From NCBI GenBank assembly GCA_039889245.1, contig JAZGVH010000002.1:62001-126000 (forward strand): a DNA stretch of 64,000 bases. The letters run 5' to 3'. The position numbers were made by a program, and so were the translations under genes. Positions 49,356 through 58,218 of the stretch are shown here, piece after piece (the first letter of the stretch is position 1; each line of letters opens with the position of its first letter). The notes below the pieces were generated by a model. It was given only the letters and a program-made list of their open reading frames with translations, did no database searches and was not told the origin of the DNA. The stretch is from Dermatophilaceae bacterium Soc4.6 (lineage in GTDB: Bacteria > Actinomycetota > Actinomycetes > Actinomycetales > Dermatophilaceae).

Positions 49356-50449
49356 TGTCCGCGCCGGTGCGTCTCGGCCCGAGCGCCCACCCTGAGTCGC
49401 AGGCTCTGGTGGCGGACGCGACGACGGTCGTCGGTGCCGGACCGGCGCAGTGGCTGTCGCTGGCCCAGCAGTGGGGCCCGCGACTGCCCCTGCCCGGCCA
49501 CGGTCAGACCCTGCTGCGTTGGGAGCTGCTGGCCAGCGTCGGTGCGGTCGACCTCAGCATCGCGCGGACGCTCGAGCCGCACGCCGACGCCCTCGCCATC
49601 CTCGCCGAAGCCGGTCTGCCCACCCCCGACGGACCGCGCCCGGGGCAGCCCGGGGTGAGCCCGGACGACGCCGAGCGGACCTGGGGTGTCTACGCCGCCG
49701 AGGGTCCACCTCCCCGTCTCGAGGCCAGCCGACGTGATGCTGTCGCCGGCCCCTGGCTCCTCACTGGCACCAAGCCGTGGTGCTCGCTGGCCGGCCACGT
49801 CACCGACGCCCTGGTCACGGCGTGGCTGGACGGCGAGCAGACCCGCGGCCTGTTTGCCGTGTCGCTGCGCGCGGCCGAGGTGCACCCCGAGCCCGTCGCC
49901 TGGGTCTCACGCGGCCTGACCGACATCGTCAGTGCGCCCGTCACCTTCGACGGCGCAACGGCTCACCTCGTGGGCTCACCGGGGTGGTACCTGGGACGGG
50001 ACGGGTTCGCCTGGGGTGGAATCGGGGTCGCCGCCGTCTGGTTCGGCGCAGCGGTCGCGCTCGCGCGCAGGCTCCGCTCCCCCGCCGTCCGCCGCCCGCC
50101 CGACCAGCTCCATCTGGCGCACCTCGGAGCCGTCGACGTCGCGCTGACGGGAGCAAGATGCGCCCTCGCGGAGGCAGCGGCCGCTGTCGACGGTGGTCAC
50201 GCCGGTGGCCCAGCCGGTGAGCTGCTCGCGCTGCGGGTGCGGGGGGTCGTCGCCGACGCCGTCGACCGCGTGCTGCGGCACGTGGATCGCGCCCTCGGAC
50301 CGGGACCCCTCACGCAGGAGGAAGAGCACGCCCGGCGGGTCGCCGATCTGCAGATCTACCGTCGTCAGCACCACGCCGAGCGCGACGACGCCACCCTCGG
50401 GGCACGCCTCCTGCCCGTCACCGACGACCGGTCGAGCGACCCGTGGTGA
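49352..50449 (+). CDS. Acyl-CoA-dehydrogenase-like flavoprotein of the glycosyltransferase cluster
   Basis: A 365-residue protein with the acyl-CoA dehydrogenase fold: N-terminal helices, a middle beta domain (DAVAGPWLLTGTKPWCSLAGHV, then VSAPVTFDGATAHLVG) and C-terminal helices (GGIGVAAVWFGAAVALARRL). The sequence is divergent and I cannot find the usual YGG.E catalytic motif, so it may act on an unusual substrate or have lost dehydrogenase activity. It starts with two ATG codons; the first overlaps the glycosyltransferase stop. It overlaps the next gene by seven bases. Confidence 0.8.
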   Translation: MMSAPVRLGPSAHPESQALVADATTVVGAGPAQWLSLAQQWGPRLPLPGHGQTLLRWELLASVGAVDLSIARTLEPHADALAILAEAGLPTPDGPRPGQPGVSPDDAERTWGVYAAEGPPPRLEASRRDAVAGPWLLTGTKPWCSLAGHVTDALVTAWLDGEQTRGLFAVSLRAAEVHPEPVAWVSRGLTDIVSAPVTFDGATAHLVGSPGWYLGRDGFAWGGIGVAAVWFGAAVALARRLRSPAVRRPPDQLHLAHLGAVDVALTGARCALAEAAAAVDGGHAGGPAGELLALRVRGVVADAVDRVLRHVDRALGPGPLTQEEEHARRVADLQIYRRQHHAERDDATLGARLLPVTDDRSSDPW

Positions 50450-51825
50450 GGCGCTTCACCCACGACAGCCCGGGCACCCCCGCCACCGTGTGGGCTGCGC
50501 GGCCCGAATGGGGTGACGTCCCGACGTGGGACCCGCTCACCCAGCCGCACGGTCCCGAAGCCCTGCCGCAGTGGGCTCCGCCGGACCGGGTCGTGGTGGC
50601 GGCAGCGCACCCCGACGACGAGAGCCTCGGCGCCGGAGGTCTGGTGGCGACGCTGCGGGCCGTCGTCCCCGCCATCCCCGTCCTCCTCGTCGTCGCGACA
50701 GCCGGGGAGCGCTCTCACCCGCGGTCACCCTCGACGACGCCGGCAGCGTTGGCCCGGATCCGCCACGAGGAGGCCCGCCAGGCCTGGGCTGCCCTTGGGG
50801 GCGAACCCGCCTCGATGGTGATCTGGGACCTGCCCGACGGTGAGCTCGCCACACACGAGGAGTCGCTCACGACGAGGCTGGTCGACATCGTCGGCGACGG
50901 ACGCCGCACCCTGCTCGTCACGCCCTACGACGACGACGGGCATCCCGACCACGATGCCTTGGGCCGGGCCGGCCGGCGCGTGGCCCACCGCACGGGCGCG
51001 CACCTGCTGCACTTCCCCGTGTGGTTCTGGCACCACCGCGACCCGGCGACCGCACCCTGGGCACGGATGCGGCGACTCCCCCTCCGCCCGCCTGCGCGTC
51101 AGGCCAAGTCCCTCGCCATCGCCCACCACGCCAGCCAGGTCGCGCCCCTCTCGGCGGCGCCCGGCGACGAGACACTGCTCGGTGCTGCCCTTCTCGAGCA
51201 CTTCGGTGGAGCGGACGAGATCTTCATCGAGGGCAGTCCCGACGACGACAGCTTCGACGCGCTGCACACCCAGTCTGATGACCCGTGGGGAACCACGACC
51301 CGGTGGTACGAGGAGCGGAAACGGCAGGTCCTTCAGGCGATGCTGCCGCAACCCCGGTTTCGCCGTGCGCTCGACCTCGGCTGCTCCACCGGCACCCAGA
51401 CCGCCGAGCTGGCCCTGCGGTGTGACGCGGTGCTCGCCCTGGACCGCAGTCCCCGTGCGGTCGGCGAGGCGCAGCAGCGGGTCTCCGGCCTGCCACACGT
51501 CGAGGTGCGGGTGGCGGACCTCCCCCAGGGCTGGCCCGACGGGACCTTCGACCTCATCGTGGTGTCGGAGTCTGGCTACTTCCTCAGCCCGGTCGCTCTC
51601 GACGACCTGATCAGCAGGGTCGCCGGCTCGCTGACCCCCGACGGCTGTCTCGTGCTGGCCCACTGGCGGCACCCCATCGTGGGTTGGCCACTGTCGGGGC
51701 CGGAGGTCCACGAGCGCTTCACCCGCTCGCCCGAGCTGCCCGAGGTCACCGCGCGATACACCGACCGCGACGTGGAGGTCCTCGTCCTCAGCGCCGCCAG
51801 CACCATGCCGAACCCCTCCCGCTGA
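50443..51825 (+). CDS. Fusion: PIG-L (LmbE) deacetylase plus SAM-dependent methyltransferase (NodS-like)
   Basis: A 460-residue bifunctional protein. Residues about 45-250 are a zinc N-deacetylase: AAAHPDDESLGAGG (His56, Asp58, Asp59) and YDDDGHPDHDALG (His167, His170). Residues about 280-460 are a class I methyltransferase with motif I RALDLGCSTGTQTAEL (about 308) and DLIVVSESGYFLS. Deacetylation of an N-acetyl sugar followed by methylation of the freed amine or a hydroxyl is the simplest reading. This recalls NodB and NodS, but the deacetylase here is of a different family. Confidence 0.9.
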   Translation: MVRRFTHDSPGTPATVWAARPEWGDVPTWDPLTQPHGPEALPQWAPPDRVVVAAAHPDDESLGAGGLVATLRAVVPAIPVLLVVATAGERSHPRSPSTTPAALARIRHEEARQAWAALGGEPASMVIWDLPDGELATHEESLTTRLVDIVGDGRRTLLVTPYDDDGHPDHDALGRAGRRVAHRTGAHLLHFPVWFWHHRDPATAPWARMRRLPLRPPARQAKSLAIAHHASQVAPLSAAPGDETLLGAALLEHFGGADEIFIEGSPDDDSFDALHTQSDDPWGTTTRWYEERKRQVLQAMLPQPRFRRALDLGCSTGTQTAELALRCDAVLALDRSPRAVGEAQQRVSGLPHVEVRVADLPQGWPDGTFDLIVVSESGYFLSPVALDDLISRVAGSLTPDGCLVLAHWRHPIVGWPLSGPEVHERFTRSPELPEVTARYTDRDVEVLVLSAASTMPNPSR

Positions 51826-51831
51826 CCTCCG

Positions 51832-53469
51832 TCAGGCGTCGCGACTCCACACGGCTGCACCATCGACCCAGGTCGAGACCACCTCGGCCGCACCGATGTC
51901 GGCGGGGTCGCCGACGAACGGGTCGCGGTCCAGCACCACGAGGTCGGCCACCCGGCCCGGAGCAACAGCGCCGGCGTCGTCGCGGTGGTTCACCCACGCC
52001 GAACCGCTGGTGTAGGCCGCGAAGGCGGTCTGCAGGTCGAGGGCCTGCTCGGGCAGGAAGGGCTCACTGCCTGCCCGCCCCGGGGCGCCGTACGCCCAGC
52101 GGTTGACCGCGACGTGGATCGCGGCCAGCGGGTCGGGGCTGCTGACCGGCCAGTCGCTGCCCGCGACCATCCGCGTGCCGGCCCGGTGCAGCGCGCCGAA
52201 GGGGTACTGCCAGGCGGCGCGCTCCTCCCCCAGCACCGGCAGGGTCAGGTCGACCATCTGGTCGTCGAGGCAGGCCCACAGCGCCTGCATGTTGGCCGCC
52301 ACACCGAGCGCCGCGAAACGGCCGACGTCGTCGGGGCCGACGAGCTGGAGGTGCGCCAGGTGGTGACGCAGGTCGCGACCGGCTGACGAGGGCGCCGCGG
52401 CCTCGAAGGCGTCGAGGGCCTCGGTGACCCCTCGGTCGCCGATGGCGTGCACGTGCACCTGGAAGCCTTCCTGCGCCAGCAGCCTCACGTACCGCCGCAG
52501 CGCCTGCGGGTCGACGAACGAGTGACCGCTGTTGGTGGTCGCGTGCCCGCAGCGGTCGAGGTAGGGGGCAGCCAGGGCGGCGGTCCCGTTCTCGCAGACC
52601 CCGTCCTGCATCACCTTGACGCTGGTCGCCCGGAAGCGCCCGTGGGTCAGCTGCGCCCGCCGCTCCACGAGGGCTGCGACCTGCTCCTCGCCGCCGTCCC
52701 GGTCCCACCACAGCGCGCCGACGACATGAGCGGTCAGGTCGCCGTTGCGCGCGGCCGCGAGGTACGTCGGCCCCGGGTCGTCCATGCCGGCATACGCGCC
52801 GATGATCGCGTCCTGCCACCCCGTGACCCCCAGGGAGTGCAGGTACGCCTGGCCCTCGAGCAGGGCGCGACGATACTCGTCGACCGACGTCGGGGGCAGG
52901 CACCGCGAGACCAGCTCCATCGCCCCCTCGTGCAGCGTGCCGGTGGGGTGCCCGTGGGCGTCGCGCTCCACCCGGCCGTGGGCCGGGTCGGGCGAGTCGC
53001 GGTGGATGCCCGCCAGCTCCAGGGCCCGGCTGTTCACCCAGGCGCCGTGGTGGTCGCGGTTGGGCAGGAAGACCGGACGGTCGGGCACGACGGCGTCGAG
53101 GTCGGCGGCCACCGGGTTGCCCCCGGGGAACGCGGCCATCGCCCAGCCGCCGCCGAGCACCCACCCGCGATCGGGGTGGCGGTCCGCGTAGCGGCGCACG
53201 GTCTCGAGGTAGTCCTCGCGGGTCTCGCCCCCGGAGAGGTCGCACCGCGTGCGCTCGAGGCCCCCCTGCACCGCGTGCACGTGCGCGTCGACGAACCCGG
53301 GCGCGACGAGCCCGCCCGCCACGTCGACCACCGCCGCCCCCGCAGGGACGGGCACCTCCTGCGCCGACCCGACGGCCCGGATGACGCCGTCCTGCACGAC
53401 CACCGTCGCCGCGCCGAGGTGGTGGCGACCGTCGAAGACGGACCCGTTGACGAAGGCCGTGGCGCTCAT
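51832..53469 (-). CDS. Amidohydrolase family protein (YtcJ-like)
   Basis: A 545-residue metal-dependent hydrolase. VAPGFVDAHVHAVQGGLERTRCDL (about residue 60) and the middle Lys/Glu segment FRATSVKVMQDGVCENGTAAL carry metal ligands, followed by VHVHAIGDRGV and the C-terminal MVAGSDWPVSSPDPL. Such proteins hydrolyse amides or N-formyl compounds of unknown type; the real substrate is open. ATG 53469 (MSATAFVNGSVFDG) is the start. It is convergent with the deacetylase/methyltransferase gene with only six bases between. Confidence 0.9.
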   Translation of the reverse strand: MSATAFVNGSVFDGRHHLGAATVVVQDGVIRAVGSAQEVPVPAGAAVVDVAGGLVAPGFVDAHVHAVQGGLERTRCDLSGGETREDYLETVRRYADRHPDRGWVLGGGWAMAAFPGGNPVAADLDAVVPDRPVFLPNRDHHGAWVNSRALELAGIHRDSPDPAHGRVERDAHGHPTGTLHEGAMELVSRCLPPTSVDEYRRALLEGQAYLHSLGVTGWQDAIIGAYAGMDDPGPTYLAAARNGDLTAHVVGALWWDRDGGEEQVAALVERRAQLTHGRFRATSVKVMQDGVCENGTAALAAPYLDRCGHATTNSGHSFVDPQALRRYVRLLAQEGFQVHVHAIGDRGVTEALDAFEAAAPSSAGRDLRHHLAHLQLVGPDDVGRFAALGVAANMQALWACLDDQMVDLTLPVLGEERAAWQYPFGALHRAGTRMVAGSDWPVSSPDPLAAIHVAVNRWAYGAPGRAGSEPFLPEQALDLQTAFAAYTSGSAWVNHRDDAGAVAPGRVADLVVLDRDPFVGDPADIGAAEVVSTWVDGAAVWSRDA

Positions 53470-53506
53470 CCCGTGATTGTGGCCCACCCGCACTCGCGGC
53501 CGCCCT

Positions 53507-54127
53507 TCACGGCAGGGACCTCACGCTGTGCGCCATCGCCGCAGCGTCCCCCGTCCCCTCGGCCAGCAGCCCGCTCACGACGCCGACCCGGTCGGCCTCC
53601 GAGCGGTTCTGGCTCCACTTGGCCTTGCCCTCGACCCGCTCCACGACCAGCTCGACCCCGACGATCCCGCGCAGCTGCGCCTCGACGTAGGCCGGTGGAG
53701 CGTCCTCGACCTGCCAGGGGCTCGCCCGGTGCGCCTCGTGCGCCTGCGTGAGGCGCGTGACCATCGCCCGCACCCACTCGACGTCGTCGTGCACCCGCAC
53801 GCGACCGGTCAGCTGGACCGCGCTGTAGTTCCAGGTCGGCACGACCCGCCCGTGCTCGGCCTTGGCGGCATACCAGGACGGCGAGATGTAGGCCTGTGGC
53901 CCGGTGACGACCAGCAGCGCCGGTGCGTCGTCGGTGATGGCCCGCCAGTGCGGGTTGGCGCGCGCGAAGTGGGCGGTCACCGTCTCGTCGGTCCACAGGA
54001 GCGGCAGCCGCGTCGACAGCGGGTATCCGTCGGCGCCCACCGTGACGAGATCGCCCGCCGCGACCTGGGCCACCATGGCCCGCACCTCGGGCTCTGCGCT
54101 GACCGCGTTGAAAGGAGGGATGTACAC
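53507..54127 (-). CDS. PaiB-like FMN-binding protein
   Basis: A 206-residue protein of the PaiB family (FMN-binding negative regulator in Bacillus). VYIPPFN at the start, LVTVGADGYPLSTRLPLLW, PHWRAITDDAPALLVVTGPQAYISPSWY and PTWNYSAVQLTGRV are characteristic. GTG at 54127 is chosen because the family begins with MYIP and TAAGGT lies seven bases upstream; GTG 54136 would add three residues. It is divergent from a GNAT protein, as paiA/paiB are paired in Bacillus, where PaiA is a polyamine acetyltransferase. Confidence 0.88.
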   Translation of the reverse strand: MYIPPFNAVSAEPEVRAMVAQVAAGDLVTVGADGYPLSTRLPLLWTDETVTAHFARANPHWRAITDDAPALLVVTGPQAYISPSWYAAKAEHGRVVPTWNYSAVQLTGRVRVHDDVEWVRAMVTRLTQAHEAHRASPWQVEDAPPAYVEAQLRGIVGVELVVERVEGKAKWSQNRSEADRVGVVSGLLAEGTGDAAAMAHSVRSLP

Positions 54128-54134
54128 GGGGGTC

Positions 54135-54163
54135 ACCTTAGGACCATCGCGATCGGGTAGAAC
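54135..54163. promoter_or_regulatory. Divergent leaderless promoters of paiB-like and GNAT genes
   Basis: TAAGGT on the minus strand (54140-54135) is seven bases before the GTG of the PaiB-like gene. TAGAAC on the plus strand (54158-54163) is seven bases before the GTG of the GNAT gene. Both genes lack a Shine-Dalgarno sequence. Confidence 0.45.
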
Positions 54164-54170
54164 ATCTGTG

Positions 54171-54734
54171 GTGAGCACTGAGACCCTGACCGTACGCGAG
54201 GCCACACTCGCCGACACCGACACCCTCGTCCGACTCGTCCGCACCGCCTACCGCGGAGACGTCGGCTGGACCACGGAGTCGGGCCTGCTCGACGACGAGC
54301 GCATCGACACCACAGGGATGGCGCGGAAGATCAGCGAGCCCGACGGCGCCGTGCTCGTGGGGCTCGACTCCCCCGCGTCCGGGCGCGTCGTCGCCTGCTG
54401 CGAGGTCGTGCACCGCGGCGCCGGTCTGGCCTACTTCGGGATGTTCGCCGTCGACCCTGCCCTGCAGGCCGCCGGGCTCGGGCGTCTGATGCTCTCTCGG
54501 GCCGAGGACTTCGCCACAGACCGGTGGGGTGCGCACACCATGGAGATGACGGTGATCGCCCAGCGCGACGAGCTCATCAACTGGTACGAACGCCGCGGTT
54601 ATACCGTGACAGACGCCATCAGACCCTTCCCGTACGACGAGCTCGTGGGGGGCGGGGCGCTGCGTGACGACCTGTTCTTCCGGGTCCTGGTCAAGCCCCT
54701 GGTGCCGGGAGTCGCGGGGCGGACGACCTCGTGA
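54171..54734 (+). CDS. GNAT-family N-acetyltransferase
   Basis: A 187-residue acetyltransferase. The acetyl-CoA motif FGMFAVDPALQAAGLGRLML (about residues 86-105) and the C-terminal IAQRDELINWYERRGYTVTD are clear. GTG at 54171 is the likely start; another GTG is directly before it. Its place beside a PaiB-like gene makes polyamine or toxic amine acetylation a reasonable idea, not shown. Confidence 0.85.
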   Translation: MSTETLTVREATLADTDTLVRLVRTAYRGDVGWTTESGLLDDERIDTTGMARKISEPDGAVLVGLDSPASGRVVACCEVVHRGAGLAYFGMFAVDPALQAAGLGRLMLSRAEDFATDRWGAHTMEMTVIAQRDELINWYERRGYTVTDAIRPFPYDELVGGGALRDDLFFRVLVKPLVPGVAGRTTS

Positions 54735-54916
54735 TGGCAACCGACGAGCTGAGGGTCAGCGCGGCCCCGTTCCCTCCCCCACCCGCTCCGGCTGCGGCCA
54801 CTCCGGGCCCCTCGCGCAAGCGGGGTCGGCGCGGCTGCTCCTCGACGCCCTGCGGCTGCGTGACGAGCGCTCCCGCCGGCTGGCCGACGACGCCGTGGTG
54901 TCGAACGGCCTGTGAA
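54735..54916 (+). pseudogene. Possible gene remnant between GNAT and the sugar transporter
   Basis: After an ATG at 54734 one frame gives MATDELRVSAAPF then low-complexity Pro/Ala. In another frame the stretch SARLLLDALRLRDERSRRLA ending DDAVVSNGL (stop at 54913-54915) looks like a genuine protein C-terminus. The two together suggest a small gene with one frameshift or the stub of a deleted gene. No family is recognised. Confidence 0.3.
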
Positions 54917-54921
54917 CCGGG

Positions 54922-55767
54922 CTACCTGATCGTCCTGGCGCCGACCCCACTCTGGAGCTGGCGCGAGAAGACGACGTAGGCGAGCAGGGCCGGGGCGATC
55001 GCGATGACGACCGCCGCGAAGAGACCGCCGTAGTCGACGTCGTAGCCCTCTCGCGAAGCCAGCGAGTAGAGCCCCTGGGACAGGACGTAGCGGTCCTTGT
55101 CGGGGTTGAGCACGGTCGGTAGCAGGTACTGGTTCCACAGCCCCAGGAAGTTCAAGATCGCGACCGAGGCCAGCCCGGGGCGGGCCATGGGCAGCATGAC
55201 CTGCACGAACGTGCGCCAGTCACCGGCCCCGTCGACCTGCGCCGCCTCGAAGACCTCCTGCGGCAGGCTCTTGAAGAAGGCGTGCAGGAAGAAGACGGTG
55301 AACGGGTAGGCATACGCGACGTAGACCAGGATCAGCCCCTGGTAGGTGCCGAGCAGACCGCTGTTCTTCAGCACGAAGAAGAGCGGCACCACGGCGAGGA
55401 AGACCGGGAAGGTGTTGCCCAGCAGGATCAGGTAGTAGATGGCGGCGTTACCGCGAAACCTGAAGCGTGCCAGCACGTAGGCCGTCATCGCCCCGAGCAC
55501 CATCACCAGGACGAGCGCGGTGCCCACCACGAGGACGGTGTTGGCCAGGTAGCGTGCGACCCCGATGCTGTTCCACGCCCGCGCGTAGTTGTCCCAGTGC
55601 CACACCTGCGGCAGGGCGAAGGGCGAGACGTTGATGGACCGGCTGTCCTTCAGCGAGGAGAAGAAGGTCCAGCCCAGCGGGAGCACCACGGCGAGGGCCC
55701 ACAGGGTCAGGACGGTGTGGGAGGCGAAGGCGACCCTGCGGTCACTGCGGGTGGACGGCCTGCTCAC
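54922..55767 (-). CDS. ngcG: Sugar ABC transporter permease (MalG/NgcG type)
   Basis: A 281-residue inner-membrane permease with six predicted helices (VLTLWALAVVLPLGWTFFSS onward). The ATPase-contact EAA motif reads EVFEAAQVDGAGDWRTFVQVMLPMARPGLA. GTG at 55767 overlaps the upstream permease stop. With its two partners it forms the uptake channel; no ATPase gene is present, so a shared MsiK-like ATPase is probably used. The symbol follows its order after the NgcE-like protein. Confidence 0.88.
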   Translation of the reverse strand: MSRPSTRSDRRVAFASHTVLTLWALAVVLPLGWTFFSSLKDSRSINVSPFALPQVWHWDNYARAWNSIGVARYLANTVLVVGTALVLVMVLGAMTAYVLARFRFRGNAAIYYLILLGNTFPVFLAVVPLFFVLKNSGLLGTYQGLILVYVAYAYPFTVFFLHAFFKSLPQEVFEAAQVDGAGDWRTFVQVMLPMARPGLASVAILNFLGLWNQYLLPTVLNPDKDRYVLSQGLYSLASREGYDVDYGGLFAAVVIAIAPALLAYVVFSRQLQSGVGARTIR

Positions 55768-56681
55768 CGCTCCACGTCCTGCTGGCGGCCCGGGACGAGC
55801 ACGCCGACCGAGACCACGAGCGTGACGAGGGCGAGCACGACGCCCATCGCGATGGCGTAGCCGTACTTCGCGGTGGCGAAGCTGGAGTAGAGGTACTGCG
55901 TCACGACGAGCGCCTGGTTGTCCGGTCCCCCGGTGGGCGCGAGGATCGCCGTGTAGGTGAAGGCGTCCAGGCCGAGGATGGCCAGGTAGACGATCGCGGT
56001 GTTGACGTTGTCGCGGATGAGCGGCACCGTGATCTGCACGGCCGTGCGCAGGCGCCCGGCTCCGTCGAGCCGGGCGGCCTCGTAGATCTCGGCCGGCACG
56101 CCCTGGATCGCCGCCACGAAGAGCACCATGTAGAAGCCGACGAAGCTCCAGACGATCGCCACGACGATCGCCCCGAGGGCCAGGTGGGGGTCGCCCAGCC
56201 ACGGGGTGTGGGCGAGGTGGTGCAGGCCGATGGCGTCGAGGACGCCGTTGAGCAGTCCGCCCTGAGGTGAGTAGACCTGCTGCCACAGGATGCCGGTGAC
56301 GATCGTCGGGATCGCGTAGGGGAAGAACGACACGACCCGGTAGACGCCCGCCCCGGCCACGCCCGTCGTCCGCCCCCGCGTGGCGCCACCGACCGTGACC
56401 AGCGTCGCGAGCGTGAGGGACAGGGCGATGGTCACGACCGGCAGCACGACGGCGAGCACGAGGTTGTTGCGCAGGGCCGTCCAGAAGAGGGGGTCGTGCA
56501 GCAGGGCGACATAGTTGCCCAGCCCGATGAAGCCCGGGTTCGCGTCGTAGCCCGACCAGTCGGTCAGCGAGTAGTAGAAGGCCTGGAGGATCGGCGAGAC
56601 GACGAAGAAGCCGTAGAGCGCCAGCGGCAGCCCGAGGCAGACCGCGAAGAAGGAGATCCGCTCGAGGTCGCGCCCCCTCAC
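55764..56681 (-). CDS. ngcF: Sugar ABC transporter permease (MalF/NgcF type)
   Basis: A 305-residue permease with six helices. FFAVCLGLPLALYGFFVVSP is helix 1, and the EAA loop is EIYEAARLDGAGRLRTAVQITVPLIRD. GTG at 56681 overlaps the binding-protein stop as GTGA, and its own stop overlaps ngcG, so all three proteins are made in step. Confidence 0.88.
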   Translation of the reverse strand: MRGRDLERISFFAVCLGLPLALYGFFVVSPILQAFYYSLTDWSGYDANPGFIGLGNYVALLHDPLFWTALRNNLVLAVVLPVVTIALSLTLATLVTVGGATRGRTTGVAGAGVYRVVSFFPYAIPTIVTGILWQQVYSPQGGLLNGVLDAIGLHHLAHTPWLGDPHLALGAIVVAIVWSFVGFYMVLFVAAIQGVPAEIYEAARLDGAGRLRTAVQITVPLIRDNVNTAIVYLAILGLDAFTYTAILAPTGGPDNQALVVTQYLYSSFATAKYGYAIAMGVVLALVTLVVSVGVLVPGRQQDVER

Positions 56682-58138
56682 AGCACCGGGAACTTCTTGA
56701 CGCCCGGGTCGGCCATCACCGTGTCGGACAGGCCCTGCAGCTGGGAGGTCAGCTCGGCCACCGGCATACGACCGGAGAGGAAGGTGTTCCAGATCGTCGC
56801 GATCTGCTTCCCCAGACCGTAGAGGGCGATGTAGCGCCAGCCGTAGGCCTCGTCCCGCCCGGCGTTCTGGATCCTCGTCGCCGATGCGAGCGCCGTCGAG
56901 CCGAAGCCGTCCTCGGGCACGGTGCCGGTGACGACGGTGGCCGACTTGACCAGCTGGGCGGAGCGGGTGGCCGACTCCTTGCTCAGCAGGTGTCGCAGGT
57001 ACTCCTTGCCGCCGGCGGGGTTCCTGCCCTTCGGCACGACGAACGGCTCCCCCGCAGCGCCGTGGAACCCGTGGGCCAGGGCCGGGCCCGGCCCGAGCGT
57101 CGGGACCTGCAGCGCGGTCATCGCGAAGCCCTCCGGCGTGATGTCGACCATCTCGTTCTCGAGCCAGGATCCCGACGGGTAGAGCAGCGCCCGGCCCCGC
57201 ACGAACTGGGTCTGGGCCTGGGTGTGGATCATGCCGGACCCGCCCGGCAGGAAGTACTGCGCGTCGACCGCCTGCTTGAGCGCGGCGAACGACTGCTGCA
57301 CGGCCTCCTGGCGGTAGCCGTCGGGCTCGAGGTTCTCGAGCCTGGTGACCACGTCCCTGCCGCCCTGGCGCGCCGCCATCGAGATGGCCAGCTCGTGGTA
57401 GTAGCCCGCGGCGTTCTGCCCCCCGACGACGAAGAGCGAGAGGTCCTCGGTCTTGGCGGCCGCGCCGAGAGCCATCACCTCGTCCCAGGTCGTCGGGGCG
57501 GCGAAACCCTTCTGCGAGAACAGGCTGGCGCTGTGCCAGAGGGCGTAGACGGTGTAGAAGTAGTTCAGCTGCAGGAGCGTGCCGTCGAAGGTGCCCGGGT
57601 CGACCGCGCCGGGGACCAGGACGTCCTTGACCCTCTGGCCCGGGAAGCCGATGGCCGGTGCCTCGAGCAGGTCGTCGAGCGTCTCGACCCTGTCCTGGAT
57701 GCCCGCGAAGCCGATCGAGTCGGCCCCGGAGTTGTCGATGACGTCGGGTGGGTCGCCAGCGACGAAGCGCGACTGGAGCTCGGTGTTGATCTTCGTCGTC
57801 GAGGTGACCTTGGCCAGCCCGTTCCCCTTCCACGTGGCGTCGAAGGTCTTGCCCGCGTCGACCGCGTAGGCGTCGCCGAAGCCACCGTCGAAGATCACCA
57901 CGTCGACCGGGGCTGTGGGGTCGATGCCGAACGGGTTGGTGGCGCTCCTGGCCCGAGCGGCCACGGTCTGGTGGTCCGAGGCTCCCCCTCCTCCGGCTGC
58001 GCACGCGACGAGTCCCGACGTCGCGGGCAGGGCCACGCCGGCGGCCAGGCCGAGCCGGAGGACGTCTCGACGCGGCATCCCGGTGCCGAGGGAGTGCCCG
58101 TTGCTCGCCGGTGTGGACTGACGGGTCACGTCGGTCAT
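56678..58138 (-). CDS. ngcE: N-acetylglucosamine/diacetylchitobiose-type solute-binding lipoprotein (NgcE-like)
   Basis: A 486-residue binding protein. PRRDVLRLGLAAG is a twin-arginine signal and LVACA a lipobox, so it is probably a Tat-exported lipoprotein. NPFGIDPTAPVDVVIFDGG and GDAYAVDAGKTFDATW closely follow the Streptomyces NgcE pattern, as do PTTWDEVMAL and LLYPSGSWLENE. Ligand is likely GlcNAc or chitobiose; this is by family. AAGGA lies eight bases before the ATG. It heads the three-gene operon. Confidence 0.85.
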   Translation of the reverse strand: MTDVTRQSTPASNGHSLGTGMPRRDVLRLGLAAGVALPATSGLVACAAGGGGASDHQTVAARARSATNPFGIDPTAPVDVVIFDGGFGDAYAVDAGKTFDATWKGNGLAKVTSTTKINTELQSRFVAGDPPDVIDNSGADSIGFAGIQDRVETLDDLLEAPAIGFPGQRVKDVLVPGAVDPGTFDGTLLQLNYFYTVYALWHSASLFSQKGFAAPTTWDEVMALGAAAKTEDLSLFVVGGQNAAGYYHELAISMAARQGGRDVVTRLENLEPDGYRQEAVQQSFAALKQAVDAQYFLPGGSGMIHTQAQTQFVRGRALLYPSGSWLENEMVDITPEGFAMTALQVPTLGPGPALAHGFHGAAGEPFVVPKGRNPAGGKEYLRHLLSKESATRSAQLVKSATVVTGTVPEDGFGSTALASATRIQNAGRDEAYGWRYIALYGLGKQIATIWNTFLSGRMPVAELTSQLQGLSDTVMADPGVKKFPVL

Positions 58139-58218
58139 GCGCCACGTCCTTCTCGATCGGGCACCACGGCTTGGGCGGGTGAGGGACTCGTGCTGCGAGG
58201 CTATGCCACGCTTCGGCC

